A DNA stretch of 64,000 nt. It comes from Nocardioides albertanoniae. GTDB taxonomy: Bacteria > Actinomycetota > Actinomycetes > Propionibacteriales > Nocardioidaceae. Position 1 is the first letter of the stretch. Every line of letters begins with the position of its first letter. The position numbers and the translations under genes were made by a program. This document shows, piece by piece, positions 35,570 to 44,446 of this stretch. The DNA lies in assembly GCF_006716315.1 (NCBI RefSeq), contig NZ_VFOV01000001.1, positions 1,408,501 through 1,472,500 on the forward strand, read 5' to 3'. The notes under the pieces are model-generated. The model saw only the letters and a list, made by a program, of their open reading frames with translations. It made no database searches and had not been told where the DNA came from.

Positions 35570-36534
35570 AGCGGGACCTCCAGACGGACGACGGTGCCGT
35601 GGCCAGCGGTGCTGGTGACGCTCAGGTCGGCGCCGACGAGCAGGGCCCGCTCGCGCATGCCGCTGATGCCGGCGCCGGGCACGAGATCGGCACTGCCGCG
35701 GCCGTCGTCGGAGACGGTGAGCACTGCCTTGTCGCCCACCTTGCACAGCGAGAGCTCGGCGGTGCCGGCGTGCGCGTGGCGCACCACGTTGGTGAGCGCC
35801 TCCTGGGCGACCCGGTAGACCACGAGCTCGCGATCCTGGGGCAGATCGGGCAGGCCCCGCCCGATGGTGCGGCGCACGGTCGTGCGGCCGAGTGCGCCGA
35901 CGTCGGTGGTCAGTGCGGCCAGGGCGGCGTGCAGGCCGAGATCCTCGAGCACCCCCGGTCGCAGCTGTCGCGCCACGCGGCGTACGTCGTCGATGCCAGT
36001 GCGTGCGGACTCGCGGACGGCGGAGAGCTCGGGGCGCACCTCTTCCGGCACCTGTCGCTCCAGCCCCTTGAGCCCCAGGAGCACGACCGTCAGCGACTGG
36101 CCGACCTCGTCGTGAAGCTCCTGGGCGATCCGGTGGCGCTCGGCCTCCTGCGCCGCCAGGGCCTTGGCGTTGCTGGTGCTCCGCTCGGTCTCCAGCCGCT
36201 CGAGCATCGCGTTGTAGCTGGCCACCAGGCGGGCACCGGCGCCGTTGCCGTGGGTCGGCAGGCGCTGGTCGGGGGAGGGGCGGTCGACCGAGTCCATCGT
36301 GCGGATCACCCGGTCGATCGGGGCCAGGCTGCGCAGCAGCAGGAGGGCGTTGAGGGTCGCCATGGCGGCCAGGCCGACGGTCAGGATGATCGCCTCCGAG
36401 GCCAGCACCCGCTCCGAGACCCGGGCCGGCGACAGCGCCAGGACCAGGGTGCCGACACAGAAGACCGTCCCGTTGGTCAGGCACACCTGCCAGTAGAGGG
36501 GAAGATGACTCGTCCCGCCACGTCGGTTGCTCAT
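35566..36534 (-). CDS. NarX/DesK-type sensor histidine kinase
   Basis: A 322-aa membrane sensor with two N-terminal membrane helices (about 22-36 and 48-68), a HAMP-like linker, the HisKA_3 phospho-acceptor His 141 in AQELHDEVGQSL, and a HATPase domain with QEALTNVVRHAHA and DDGRGS. ATG 36534 begins MSNRRGG; the upstream in-frame TTG region is not homologous. Only a short extracellular loop is present, so it probably senses membrane state or a small ligand. Confidence 0.9.
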   Translation of the reverse strand: MSNRRGGTSHLPLYWQVCLTNGTVFCVGTLVLALSPARVSERVLASEAIILTVGLAAMATLNALLLLRSLAPIDRVIRTMDSVDRPSPDQRLPTHGNGAGARLVASYNAMLERLETERSTSNAKALAAQEAERHRIAQELHDEVGQSLTVVLLGLKGLERQVPEEVRPELSAVRESARTGIDDVRRVARQLRPGVLEDLGLHAALAALTTDVGALGRTTVRRTIGRGLPDLPQDRELVVYRVAQEALTNVVRHAHAGTAELSLCKVGDKAVLTVSDDGRGSADLVPGAGISGMRERALLVGADLSVTSTAGHGTVVRLEVPL

Positions 36535-36568
36535 GTGGCAAGCCTGACACGTTCTTCGGCAAGGACTT

Positions 36569-36586
36569 ATGGGTGTCAGCACCCAT
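36569..36586. promoter_or_regulatory. 18-bp palindrome between kinase and permease genes
   Basis: ATGGGTG-TCAG-CACCCAT is a perfect 7+4+7 inverted repeat in the 101-bp divergent region. It is a candidate site for the adjacent NarL-type regulator. Confidence 0.45.
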
Positions 36587-36635
36587 TCGGATCCGGCGCG
36601 TATTAACGGAGAGTCGTTGGCATGGAGCTCAACGC

Positions 36636-37922
36636 ATGATCGTTTACGCCGCGCTGGCGATCTTCATCGTGACCTACGGACTCATCGCCACCGAGCGTTT
36701 TCATCGGGTAGCAGCAGCCCTCGGGGGCGTCGCGGCGATGGTGGTGATCGGGATCATCAACGCGGAGTCGGCCTTCTTCAGCCATGAGACGGGGGTCGAC
36801 TGGGACGTCATCTTCCTGCTCTTCGGGATGATGGTGATAGTCGGAGTGCTCAAGCAGACCGGTCTGTTCGAGTTCCTCGCGCTCTGGGCGGTCAGGCACT
36901 CGGGCGGGCGCCCGGCCCGGCTGGCGACCCTGCTGATCCTGGTGACCGCGGCGCTCTCCCCGATCCTCGACAACGTCACGACGGTGCTGCTGGTCACGCC
37001 GGTCACGCTCTCGGTCTGCGAGCGTCTCGGCCTGCGCCCGATGCCCTACCTGATCTCGCTGATCCTTGCGGCCAACGTCGGCGGCACGTCCACGCTCATC
37101 GCCGACCCGCCCAACATCATCATCGCGAGCCGCGCCAACCTGACCTTCGACGACTTCCTGGTGCACTCGCTGCCGTTGTGCCTGATCCTGCTGGTGGTCC
37201 TGATCGGCCTGGTCCGGGTGCTCTTCCGCAAAGATCTGCGGGGTCACGTCGAGCTCGACGGCCTCATCGAGCCGCCGGCCTCGGCGATCCCCGACCGCGG
37301 GCTGCTCTACCGCTGCCTGGCCGTGCTCGGGCTGGTCATGCTCGCGTTCGGGCTGCACACCGAGCTCCACCTGGATCCGTCGCTGGTCGCCATGCTCGGC
37401 GCCGGTGCGATGGTGGTGGTCTCGCAGACCAAGACCGAGGAGTTCCTCGAGGAGGTCGAGTGGGCGACGCTGGCCTTCTTCATGGCGCTGTTCGTGCTGG
37501 TCGGCGGGTTGGTCGAGGTCGGCGTGATCGGGGCCGTCGGGACGTACGCCGCCGAGCTGATGGGCGACAACGAGCTCGCCGGGGTGACCGGCCTGATGAT
37601 CGGGTCGGCGGTTGTCGGCGGGTTCGTCGACAACATCCCTTACACCGCGGCGATGGTGCCGATCGTGGAGGAGATGGTGGCCTCGACGTCGTCGTCGGGC
37701 GCCGACAGCCCGCTGTGGTGGGCGCTCGTCTTCGGTGCGGACCTGGGCGGCAACACGACCGCCGTCGCGGCCGGTGCCAACGTGGTGGTGCTCGGCCTGG
37801 CCGCCAAAGCCGGTCATCCGATCAGCTTCTGGAAGTTCACCCGCTACGGCATCGTGGTGACCGCCGTGACCCTCGCGGTGGCCTGGGTCTACGTCGCGCT
37901 CCGCTACTTCGTGCTGGCCTGA
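36636..37922 (+). CDS. SLC13/ArsB/NhaD-type ion permease
   Basis: A 428-aa transporter with about 11-12 membrane helices. Family motifs are AALSPILDNVTTVLLVTPV, ANVGGTSTLIADPPNIII and the mirrored GGFVDNIPYTAAMVPI with GADLGGNTTAVAAGANV. It is closest in pattern to the ArsB/NhaD (P-protein) group, moving anions or sodium/protons. ATG 36636 has GGAG about 9 nt upstream. Its last 19 bp overlap the convergent CGNR gene. Confidence 0.88.
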   Translation: MIVYAALAIFIVTYGLIATERFHRVAAALGGVAAMVVIGIINAESAFFSHETGVDWDVIFLLFGMMVIVGVLKQTGLFEFLALWAVRHSGGRPARLATLLILVTAALSPILDNVTTVLLVTPVTLSVCERLGLRPMPYLISLILAANVGGTSTLIADPPNIIIASRANLTFDDFLVHSLPLCLILLVVLIGLVRVLFRKDLRGHVELDGLIEPPASAIPDRGLLYRCLAVLGLVMLAFGLHTELHLDPSLVAMLGAGAMVVVSQTKTEEFLEEVEWATLAFFMALFVLVGGLVEVGVIGAVGTYAAELMGDNELAGVTGLMIGSAVVGGFVDNIPYTAAMVPIVEEMVASTSSSGADSPLWWALVFGADLGGNTTAVAAGANVVVLGLAAKAGHPISFWKFTRYGIVVTAVTLAVAWVYVALRYFVLA

Positions 37923-38524
37923 CTGCTCGCCCGACTGCTCGCCTGGCCACTGGACTGACCGCTGGCCGTCTGGCCGCCTGCCGCGCCCTGACGCTCGCGG
38001 TAGGCGGCGACGGCGTTGCGGTTGGTGCAGGTCGCCGAGCAGTAGCGCTTGGAGCGGTTGCGGGAGAGGTCCACGACGATCCCGGCGCAGCCCTCGTCGG
38101 CGCACACGGCGAGCCGGGAGAGCTCGTCGGTGCGGATGACGTCGACCATCGCCATCGCGGTCTCCACCGCGATCCTGGTGGCCAGCGGAGCGTCGAACCC
38201 GGTGGCGTGGATGTGCCAGTCGTACGTCGTGTGTCGCACGAGCTGGGGAGTGGCGTCGTGCTCGGCCAGCATCTGGTTGGCCAGGCGCACCGCCTCGCCC
38301 TCCTCGGCGACCAGGAGGTCACGCAGGCGCGGGCGGAGCGCGCGCACCTCGTCGAGCTCGGCGCGGGTCCTGTCGTGCCGGCCGGTGTATCCGTAGGACT
38401 CGAACAGCTCCGAAAGGTCGTCGACCGTGGTCAGCTCGTCGACCGCACCGGGGGAGAGGGCCAGGGTGTTGGCGAGCGAGGCCGCCGCCTGGAGACCTAC
38501 ACCGGTGTCATGGGTGAAAACCAT
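37904..38524 (-). CDS. CGNR zinc finger domain protein
   Basis: A 206-aa protein with an N-terminal ABATE-like stress domain and a C-terminal CGNR zinc finger: CADEGCAGIVVDLSRN and RYCSATCTNRNAVAAY. Such proteins are predicted transcriptional regulators. A Ser/Gln/Ala-rich tail of about 25 residues follows. The ATG lies 6 nt after a TAATGT box (leaderless). Confidence 0.87.
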   Translation of the reverse strand: MVFTHDTGVGLQAAASLANTLALSPGAVDELTTVDDLSELFESYGYTGRHDRTRAELDEVRALRPRLRDLLVAEEGEAVRLANQMLAEHDATPQLVRHTTYDWHIHATGFDAPLATRIAVETAMAMVDVIRTDELSRLAVCADEGCAGIVVDLSRNRSKRYCSATCTNRNAVAAYRERQGAAGGQTASGQSSGQASSRASSQASTK

Positions 38525-38525
38525 G

Positions 38526-38554
38526 TTGACACATTACCGCGCCGGTGGGATTGT
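38526..38554 (+). promoter_or_regulatory. Promoter of the EamA gene
   Basis: A consensus -35 TTGACA (38526-38531), a 17-bp spacer and GATTGT (38549-38554) precede ATG 38563 by 8 nt. The TAATGT -10 box of the divergent CGNR gene overlaps this region on the other strand. Confidence 0.5.
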
Positions 38555-38562
38555 CATGTGTC

Positions 38563-39525
38563 ATGGCGACTTTGACCAATGACGACAAGGCTCTGCCGAG
38601 CGCGCCGAAGACTCCGCTCGTGGCGGCCGGGCTGCTCGTCGCGGTCGTGTCCGCGGTCACGTTCAGCCTCTCCGGACCGCTGGGTCGCGGGCTGTTCGAC
38701 ACCGGCTGGTCGACGGGCGGCGTGCTGATCTTCCGGGTCGGCATCGGCGCCGTCGTGCTGGCCCCCTTCGCGGTGCGCCAGCTCGCCGGGAGGTGGCGCA
38801 CCGTGGTCGCGAGCTGGCGTGCTGTCGTGGCGTACGCCCTGCTGGCGATCGTGGTGCCGCAGTTCGCGTTCTTCTCGGCGGTGCAGTGGATGGCCGTCGG
38901 GCCGGCCCTGCTCGTGGAGTACATGGGCGTCGTGCTCGTGGTCGCCTGGATGTGGGCGCGGCACGGCGAGCGGCCCTCGCGGCTGACGATGGCGGGAGCG
39001 CTGGTCGCGATCGCCGGGCTCGTGCTCGTGCTCGACCTGGTCAGCGGGGCCGACGTCGACCCGATCGGCATCCTGTGGGCCTCGGGCGCCGCGGTGGGGC
39101 TGGCCGGTTACTTCGTGCTCAACGCCCACTCGGCCACGACCATGCCGCCGCTCCCGATGGCCTGGCTGGGCCTGAGCGCCGCGACGGTGCTGCTCGGCGT
39201 GCTCTGCCTGGTGGGGGCGATCCCGTTCGCGATGGCGACCGCGCCGGCGGTGCTGGCGGGCTGGGAGGTCGCCTGGTGGGTGCCGTTGATCGGTCTGGGT
39301 GTGCTGACCTGCTCGGTGGCGTACGCGACCGGCATCGCCGCTTCGCGCAGGCTGGGCTCGCGCCTCTCGTCGTTCGTCGGCCTCCTGGAGGTCGTCTCCG
39401 CGGTCGTCTTCGCCTGGCTCCTGCTCGGAGAGGCGCCGGCTCCGATCCAGATCGTCGGCGGTCTGGTCGTGCTGGCCGGCATCATCGCGGTGCGACAGGG
39501 CGAGCGGGCGACCCGCGTCGGGTGA
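38563..39525 (+). CDS. EamA/DMT family transporter
   Basis: A 320-aa, 10-helix drug/metabolite transporter with two EamA repeats. Helix signatures include SAVTFSLSGPLGRGL and SKRRLGS-like RRLGSRLSSFVGLLEVVSAVV in the second half. It probably exports an amino acid or metabolite. ATG 38563 is preferred, lying 8 nt after the -10 box. Confidence 0.85.
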   Translation: MATLTNDDKALPSAPKTPLVAAGLLVAVVSAVTFSLSGPLGRGLFDTGWSTGGVLIFRVGIGAVVLAPFAVRQLAGRWRTVVASWRAVVAYALLAIVVPQFAFFSAVQWMAVGPALLVEYMGVVLVVAWMWARHGERPSRLTMAGALVAIAGLVLVLDLVSGADVDPIGILWASGAAVGLAGYFVLNAHSATTMPPLPMAWLGLSAATVLLGVLCLVGAIPFAMATAPAVLAGWEVAWWVPLIGLGVLTCSVAYATGIAASRRLGSRLSSFVGLLEVVSAVVFAWLLLGEAPAPIQIVGGLVVLAGIIAVRQGERATRVG

Positions 39526-39544
39526 CGACAGACGCCGGGTGAAA

Positions 39545-39589
39545 GAGAAGGAGCGCGGTGCACCTCGCAGGTGCACCGCGCTCCTTCTC
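39545..39589. terminator. Bidirectional hairpin between convergent genes
   Basis: Two perfect 21-nt arms (39545-39565 and 39569-39589) flank a CGC loop, between the EamA stop and the AI-2E-type transporter stop. It is a very stable structure and likely ends both transcripts. Confidence 0.75.
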
Positions 39590-39606
39590 GCAGCGATCAG
39601 GAGCGG

Positions 39607-40824
39607 CTAACGCTCGTCTTGAGCCCTGACGAAGACCTCGCGCACGAGCATCAGGACGGCAGCGGCCGCCGGGATCGCCAGCAGGGCGCCGACGACACCG
39701 AGCAGCGAGGCGCCGATGAGGGCCGCGATCACGGTGATGACACCCGGGATGTCGACGGCCCGGGACATGACCCGTGGGTAGACGACGTAGTTCTCGAACT
39801 GCTGGTAGGCGATGTAGAAGACCACCGCGATGATGCCGGTCTTCAGGTCGGTCGTCGCGAACGTGATCGCGCACACGATGGCCGCACCGATCGTGGCACC
39901 GATCATCGGGATCACGTCGGTGATCATGACGACGAAGGCCAGCGCGACGGCGTACTCGCCCATCCCGATGGCGAAGAGCAGCGCCAGGGTCGACAGGCCG
40001 GCACACAGGGCCACGACGAAGGCCCCGGAGACGTAGCCACCGATGCCGTCGAAGATCCGGTCGCCGAGCTTGGTCACCCGGTCGCGGCGCGATGCCGGGG
40101 CCAGCCGGTAGATGGCGTGCTTCGTCTTCTCGTAGGAGGCGATGAAGTAGAGCGTCAGCACGGTGACGACGAACGCGGTCACGAGCACGTTGAGCACCGC
40201 GAGACCGACGCCGAGAGCCCCGCCGAAGACGGTGCTGACGAAGTTGCCGCTGGCGACGTACTCCTGCACCTTGTCGAGGATCTGGTATTCGTCGTTGAGC
40301 TGCTGGACGCGCTGGTTGCGCTGGAGCTCGGCGACCCAATCGGGCACGTTGGCGGAGATCTTGGCGACCTGGTCGCTGATCACCGGGACCAGCGCGACGA
40401 AGAAGAGCGCGAGCGCGCCCAGCACGCCGAGGATGACCGTCAGCACGGCCCACGGACGGCGGAACCCACGCTTCTGCAGGAACACCACCATCGGGTTGAT
40501 CCCCGAGGCGAGGAAGAGCGCGACCACGATCTGGAGGATCACGCTCCCCATCGTGATCAGCAGGTTGCCGGCAGCGTACGCCGTCAGCAGGCCGAGGCCG
40601 AGGAGCAGCCCGAACAGGTAGGGAGCGTTGCGGTCGAAGGGCGGTCCGGGCTTGCCGAAGCGTCGATCGTGCTCGCGCTTCTCGTCGGCGTCGGCGTCGG
40701 CGTCGGCCGCCGCGTCGGCGTCGGCTTCGCTGCCGGCCTGTGTGGTCTCGTCGTCGGCTTCCGACTTCGTGGAGACGGCCTCGTGCGGACCGTCGTCGGG
40801 ACGGTCCGCAGGAGCGGCGTTCAC
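39607..40824 (-). CDS. AI-2E (UPF0118) family transporter
   Basis: A 405-aa membrane protein with eight predicted helices. Family regions include LASGINPMVVFLQKRGFRRP, TLYFIASYEKTKHAIYRLAP and the EFENYVVYPRVM-like QQFENYVVYPRVMSRAVDIP. Members export autoinducer-2 or act as sodium/proton antiporters. The N-terminus carries a low-complexity Ala-Asp run coded by hexanucleotide repeats. The GTG start overlaps the stop of the coiled-coil gene by 4 nt. Confidence 0.87.
   Translation of the reverse strand: MNAAPADRPDDGPHEAVSTKSEADDETTQAGSEADADAAADADADADEKREHDRRFGKPGPPFDRNAPYLFGLLLGLGLLTAYAAGNLLITMGSVILQIVVALFLASGINPMVVFLQKRGFRRPWAVLTVILGVLGALALFFVALVPVISDQVAKISANVPDWVAELQRNQRVQQLNDEYQILDKVQEYVASGNFVSTVFGGALGVGLAVLNVLVTAFVVTVLTLYFIASYEKTKHAIYRLAPASRRDRVTKLGDRIFDGIGGYVSGAFVVALCAGLSTLALLFAIGMGEYAVALAFVVMITDVIPMIGATIGAAIVCAITFATTDLKTGIIAVVFYIAYQQFENYVVYPRVMSRAVDIPGVITVIAALIGASLLGVVGALLAIPAAAAVLMLVREVFVRAQDER
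40684..40725. repeat. GTCGGC hexanucleotide repeat inside a coding region
   Basis: Six copies of GTCGGC, four in a row, then CGCCGC, then two more. They code the Asp-Ala run in the AI-2E-type transporter. Changes in copy number would stay in frame. Confidence 0.6.
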
Positions 40825-42179
40825 CGGCCCTCGGACTTCACAGTCTCGGGCTCGCGGATGGCCGTCTTCTCGGACGGCTCGTCGAGCTCGGAGTCGAAGT
40901 CGTCATCGTCGAAGTCGTCCTCGGAGTCGACCAGGCTGACGCCCTCGTCGGCCGGCTCGGGGATGAGCTCACCGTCGACGATGTCTTCCTCGTCGTCGGC
41001 AGCCTTCGGCGCCTCGAGCTCTGCCGGGTCGTCGTTCTTGCCGAAGCCGGAGACCAGGTCGGTGAGCGAGGAGAGCTGAGCGGCGATCGCGTCGCGGCGC
41101 TTGGTGAGGCGGTCGACCTCGGCCTTGATGATCGCGTGGCCCTTCTCGGCCTCGACGTTGGCGGTGGAGGCGAGGTGGTCGGCCTCGGCGCGGGCCTTGG
41201 ACAGGATCGCGTCGGCGTCGCGGCGGGCCCGAGCGATGAGGCCCTCGGACTCCTTCTCCAGCTCGGCACGCTGGTCGGCGACGTGCTGACCGGCGACCCG
41301 GGCGCGCTCCTCGGCGTCGGCCGCGCGGGTCTCGCCCTCGGTCACGATGCGAGCCGTCTCGGCCATCGCCTGGTCATGGTGGTCCGCCGCCTCGCGGGCG
41401 AGACGCTCACGCTCGACGGCGAGCATCCGGCGGGCCTCCTGGACCTCGCGGTCGGCACCGGCGCGGGCCTTCTCGACCTCACGCTGGGTCGACGTACGCA
41501 GCTGGGTGACCTCCTGCTGCACGCCGAGGCGGATCTGGTCGGCCTCGCGCTTGGCGGCGGCGAGCAGGTCGTCGCTCTCGGACTGGACCATGGTGCGGGC
41601 CTGCTGGACCTCGGCCATGACCTTCTCGCGGTGGTCGTCGATCTCCTTGTACTGCGAGGAGCGCAGCGACTCGATGTCGCGCTGGGCGGACGCCTTCGCG
41701 GCGGCAGCCTCACGCTGCCCAGCCTCGCGGATGACCGCAGCCTCCTTCTCGGCCGACTCCTTGACCGAGAGCGCCTCCTCCTCGGCGAGACGGAGCATGG
41801 CGCTCGCGCGACCGCCCAGGGAGGCGTAGGTGGGGGCTTCGTTGCTGGGAGTGGCGGCAGCCTTGAGGTCGGTGACCTGGCGCTCGAGGTCGCCGATGCG
41901 CCGCTGAGCGTTGCGCAGGGCCGACTGGCCCTGACCGTTGGCCTGGAGCAGCTGCTGGACCCGCGCGTTGACGGTGCCGGGGTCGTAGCCTCCACGGCGC
42001 ACGACCGGGAAGGCTGGGAGCGAGCCCGGGGCGGCTGGTGGTGGCGCGTTGTGGGGCGAGTTGGGCGATCCGGAAGCGCCCGGCACTCGGGGAAGGACCT
42101 GTGTCTCGGTCGAGTCCTGCTCGGGCTTCTTCCGAGGCTCCGGAGCCTCGTTGAAGATGGACAGTCCTTCATTCGTCAT
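40821..42179 (-). CDS. DivIVA/Scy-like coiled-coil protein
   Basis: A 452-aa cytoskeletal-type protein. The first 90 residues are Pro-rich (NAPPPAAPGSLPAFPVVRR), then a DivIVA-like start (GYDPGTVNARVQQLLQANG), a continuous coiled coil from about 95 to 395 rich in Ala, Glu and Arg, and a very acidic C-terminus (DSEDDFDDDDFDSELDE). This matches actinobacterial polarity scaffolds of the DivIVA/FilP/Scy type. ATG 42179 has GAGGA about 10 nt before it. It is coupled by a 4-nt overlap to the membrane transporter. Confidence 0.75.
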   Translation of the reverse strand: MTNEGLSIFNEAPEPRKKPEQDSTETQVLPRVPGASGSPNSPHNAPPPAAPGSLPAFPVVRRGGYDPGTVNARVQQLLQANGQGQSALRNAQRRIGDLERQVTDLKAAATPSNEAPTYASLGGRASAMLRLAEEEALSVKESAEKEAAVIREAGQREAAAAKASAQRDIESLRSSQYKEIDDHREKVMAEVQQARTMVQSESDDLLAAAKREADQIRLGVQQEVTQLRTSTQREVEKARAGADREVQEARRMLAVERERLAREAADHHDQAMAETARIVTEGETRAADAEERARVAGQHVADQRAELEKESEGLIARARRDADAILSKARAEADHLASTANVEAEKGHAIIKAEVDRLTKRRDAIAAQLSSLTDLVSGFGKNDDPAELEAPKAADDEEDIVDGELIPEPADEGVSLVDSEDDFDDDDFDSELDEPSEKTAIREPETVKSEGR

Positions 42180-42242
42180 GTGTAGCGGATTCCTCACCTG
42201 TAGGTCGTCGTCGAGCTGCCTCTGCTCCCAAGGAGCAAGACT

Positions 42243-42280
42243 ACGGCCGGTCGCCTCTCGCGCAAGAGGAGACCGGCCGT
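42243..42280 (-). terminator. Terminator hairpin after ccr
   Basis: ACGGCCGGTC pairs with GACCGGCCGT, with an inner CCTCT/AGAGG pair. It lies 45 bp downstream of the ccr stop and before the start of the coiled-coil gene on the minus strand. Confidence 0.65.
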
Positions 42281-42324
42281 GAATCGAGTCTCACAGCATA
42301 CGAATTTGTTCAGATCTCCACAAG

Positions 42325-43665
42325 TCAGACACCGCGGAAGAGGTTGATCTTGTCGATGTGAGCCGCACGCTTCTCCTCGTCGAGGACGCCGAGGCCCTCC
42401 TCGGGGGAGAGGCAGAGCACGCCGACCTTGCCCTGGTGCTTGTTGTGGTGCACGTCGAGCGAGGCCTGGCCGACGTCGTCGAGCGCGTAGGTGCGCGACA
42501 GCGTCGGGTGGATCTTGCCCTGGCTGATGAGGCGGTTGGCCTCCCACGACTCGCGGTAGTTGGCGAAGTGGCTGGAGATGATCTTCTTCAGGTTCATCCA
42601 CAGGTAGCGGTTGTCGTACTCGTGCATGTAGCCGGAGGTCGACGCGCAGGTGGTGATGGTGCCGCCCTTGCGGGTGACGAAGACGGAGGCGCCGAAGGTC
42701 TCACGGCCGGGGTGCTCGAAGACGATGTCGATGTCCTCGCCGCCGGTGAGCTCACGGATCGCCGCGCCGAAGCGCTTCCACTCCTTCGGGTTCTGCTGGG
42801 TGCCCTCTTCGTTCCAGAACTTGGGGGCGAGCTCGGAGCGGTTGATCACCATCTCGGCGCCCATGTTGCGCACGATCTGGGCCTTCTCCTCGTTGGAGAC
42901 GACACAGACCGGGTTGGCGCCGCCGTTGAGGGCGTACTGGGTGGCGAAGCCGCCGAGGCCGCCGGAGGCGCCCCAGATCAGCACGTTGTCGCCCTGCTTC
43001 ATGTTGCCGCCGTTGGTGGAGACGAGCTGGCGGTAGGCGGTCGAGTTGACCAGGCCGGGGGAGGCGGCCTCTTCCCAGGTGAGGTGCTCGGGCTTGGGCA
43101 TCAGCTGGTTGGCCTTGACCATCGCGACGTCGGCCAGGCCACCGAAGTTGGTCTCGAAGCCCCAGATGCGCTGGGACGGGTCCATCATCGTGTCGTTGTG
43201 ACCGTCGGGGGCCTCGAGCTCGACCGAGAGGCAGTGCGCGACGACGCGGTCGCCCGGCTTCCACTTGGTCACGCCCGCACCGGTCGCGAGCACGACGCCG
43301 GAGAGGTCGGAGCCGACGACGTGGTAGTCGAGGTTGTGGCGGGCGCCGAGGTCGGACTCCTTGCCGTAGCGCTCGAGGAACCCGAAGGTGGAGACCGGCT
43401 CGAAGATCGAGGTCCACACGGTGTTGTAGTTGATCGCCGAGGCCATGACGGCGACGATCGCCTCGCCGGGGCCGAGCTCGGGGAGCGCGACGTCCTCCAC
43501 GTGGAGGGACTTGCGCGGGTCCTTCTCCTTGGTCGCGACGCCCTCGAACATGCCGGCCTCGTCCTTGTGGACGGTGGCAGCACGGTAGTGGTCGGGGATC
43601 TCGAGGTTCGCGAACTCCTCACCGGGCGTATCGCCGGCGAGGATCGCGTCGAGAATGTTCTTCAT
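42325..43665 (-). CDS. ccr: Crotonyl-CoA carboxylase/reductase
   Basis: Ccr reductively carboxylates crotonyl-CoA with CO2 and NADPH to (2S)-ethylmalonyl-CoA, the defining reaction of the ethylmalonyl-CoA pathway, also used for polyketide extender units. The 446-aa MDR-family enzyme has NYNTVWTSIFEPVSTFGFLE, NLDYHVVGSDLSGVVL, the NADPH motif WGASGGLGGFATQYA (about 230) and FEHPGRETFGASVFV. ATG 43665 with AGGAG 6-7 nt upstream is preferred; the frame extends to 43749 but that region carries the operator. It lies 188 bp downstream of mce. Confidence 0.95.
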   Translation of the reverse strand: MKNILDAILAGDTPGEEFANLEIPDHYRAATVHKDEAGMFEGVATKEKDPRKSLHVEDVALPELGPGEAIVAVMASAINYNTVWTSIFEPVSTFGFLERYGKESDLGARHNLDYHVVGSDLSGVVLATGAGVTKWKPGDRVVAHCLSVELEAPDGHNDTMMDPSQRIWGFETNFGGLADVAMVKANQLMPKPEHLTWEEAASPGLVNSTAYRQLVSTNGGNMKQGDNVLIWGASGGLGGFATQYALNGGANPVCVVSNEEKAQIVRNMGAEMVINRSELAPKFWNEEGTQQNPKEWKRFGAAIRELTGGEDIDIVFEHPGRETFGASVFVTRKGGTITTCASTSGYMHEYDNRYLWMNLKKIISSHFANYRESWEANRLISQGKIHPTLSRTYALDDVGQASLDVHHNKHQGKVGVLCLSPEEGLGVLDEEKRAAHIDKINLFRGV

Positions 43666-43716
43666 GGTCGGCTCCTGCGTGTGCGTAGGGGTCGCGGTTG
43701 ACTCTAGTTCGCTGGA

Positions 43717-43734
43717 CATTACTGGTGAGTAACC
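43717..43734. promoter_or_regulatory. GGTTACT-type operator before ccr
   Basis: Read on the minus strand, GGTTACTCACCAGTAATG matches 15 of 18 positions of the consensus built from the five sites, with an exact GGTTACT half. It lies 52 bp before the ccr start, in the expected promoter zone. Confidence 0.6.
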
Positions 43735-43853
43735 GCATATGCCAGCCACATGTGACCCATGACTCTTGGATCGTTCATGTGTCTCGAGGCTCGGGCGGTA
43801 GGGGTCGGCCCTCGGGTAGCTTCGGTTCCGGTGCCCGGGTCCGGTGCCCGGTC

Positions 43854-44303
43854 TCAGTGGTCGGACTGGGCAGCCGGTTCGACGAGCTCGACCAGCACGC
43901 CACCGGCGTCCTTGGGGTGGATGAAGTTGATGCGCGAGTCGGCGGTGCCGCGTCGCGGTGCGTCGTAGAGGAGGCGTACGCCGCGCTCCTTGAGGATCGC
44001 CGAGACCTGCTCCACGTCGGTGACGCGGTAGGCCAGCTGCTGCATGCCCGGGCCGTTGCGGTCGAGGAACTTGGCGATGGTGCTGTTCTCGTTGAGCGGG
44101 GCGAGCAGCTGCAGCTTGTTGTCGGAGTCGCCGATCGCGATCATCGCCTCCTCGACGCCCTGCTCCTCGTTGGTCTCGCGGTGGGCGAGCTTCATGCCGA
44201 AGGTCTTGTCGTAGAAGTCGATCGCCGCGTCGAGGTCGGCGACGGCCAGGCCGACGTGGTCGATCTGGGTGAACAGGTGCGATGGGATGGCAGCGGTTGT
44301 CAT
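43854..44303 (-). CDS. mce: Methylmalonyl-CoA/ethylmalonyl-CoA epimerase
   Basis: Interconverts the 2S and 2R forms of methylmalonyl-CoA and ethylmalonyl-CoA, so it links Ccr to Ecm. The 149-aa vicinal-oxygen-chelate protein has metal ligands in DHVGLAV (His), PGMQQLAYRV (Gln region) and GVLVELVEP (Glu). ATG 44303 has AGGAG about 10 nt upstream. It is divergent from phaA, sharing the perfect palindrome at 44387-44410. Confidence 0.93.
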   Translation of the reverse strand: MTTAAIPSHLFTQIDHVGLAVADLDAAIDFYDKTFGMKLAHRETNEEQGVEEAMIAIGDSDNKLQLLAPLNENSTIAKFLDRNGPGMQQLAYRVTDVEQVSAILKERGVRLLYDAPRRGTADSRINFIHPKDAGGVLVELVEPAAQSDH

Positions 44304-44386
44304 GGGCCTACTCTCCTGTAGGTCGGGGCAAACGGGCACAATGTGTGATGACAGCCACAGCAAGGCGTGGCCATCGCTCTTCCCAC

Positions 44387-44410
44387 CGAGGTTACTAGTT
44401 AGTAACCTCG
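44387..44410. promoter_or_regulatory. Perfect 24-bp palindromic operator shared by mce and phaA
   Basis: The arms CGAGGTTACTA and TAGTAACCTCG are exact reverse complements around GT. The inner 18 bp, GGTTACTAGTTAGTAACC, is the strongest member of the five-site family. It lies 84 bp before mce and 37 bp before phaA, so one bound protein could control both divergent genes. Confidence 0.75.
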
Positions 44411-44446
44411 AGGCAGATCAGCACCACCAACATTCTTGGAGGACCC

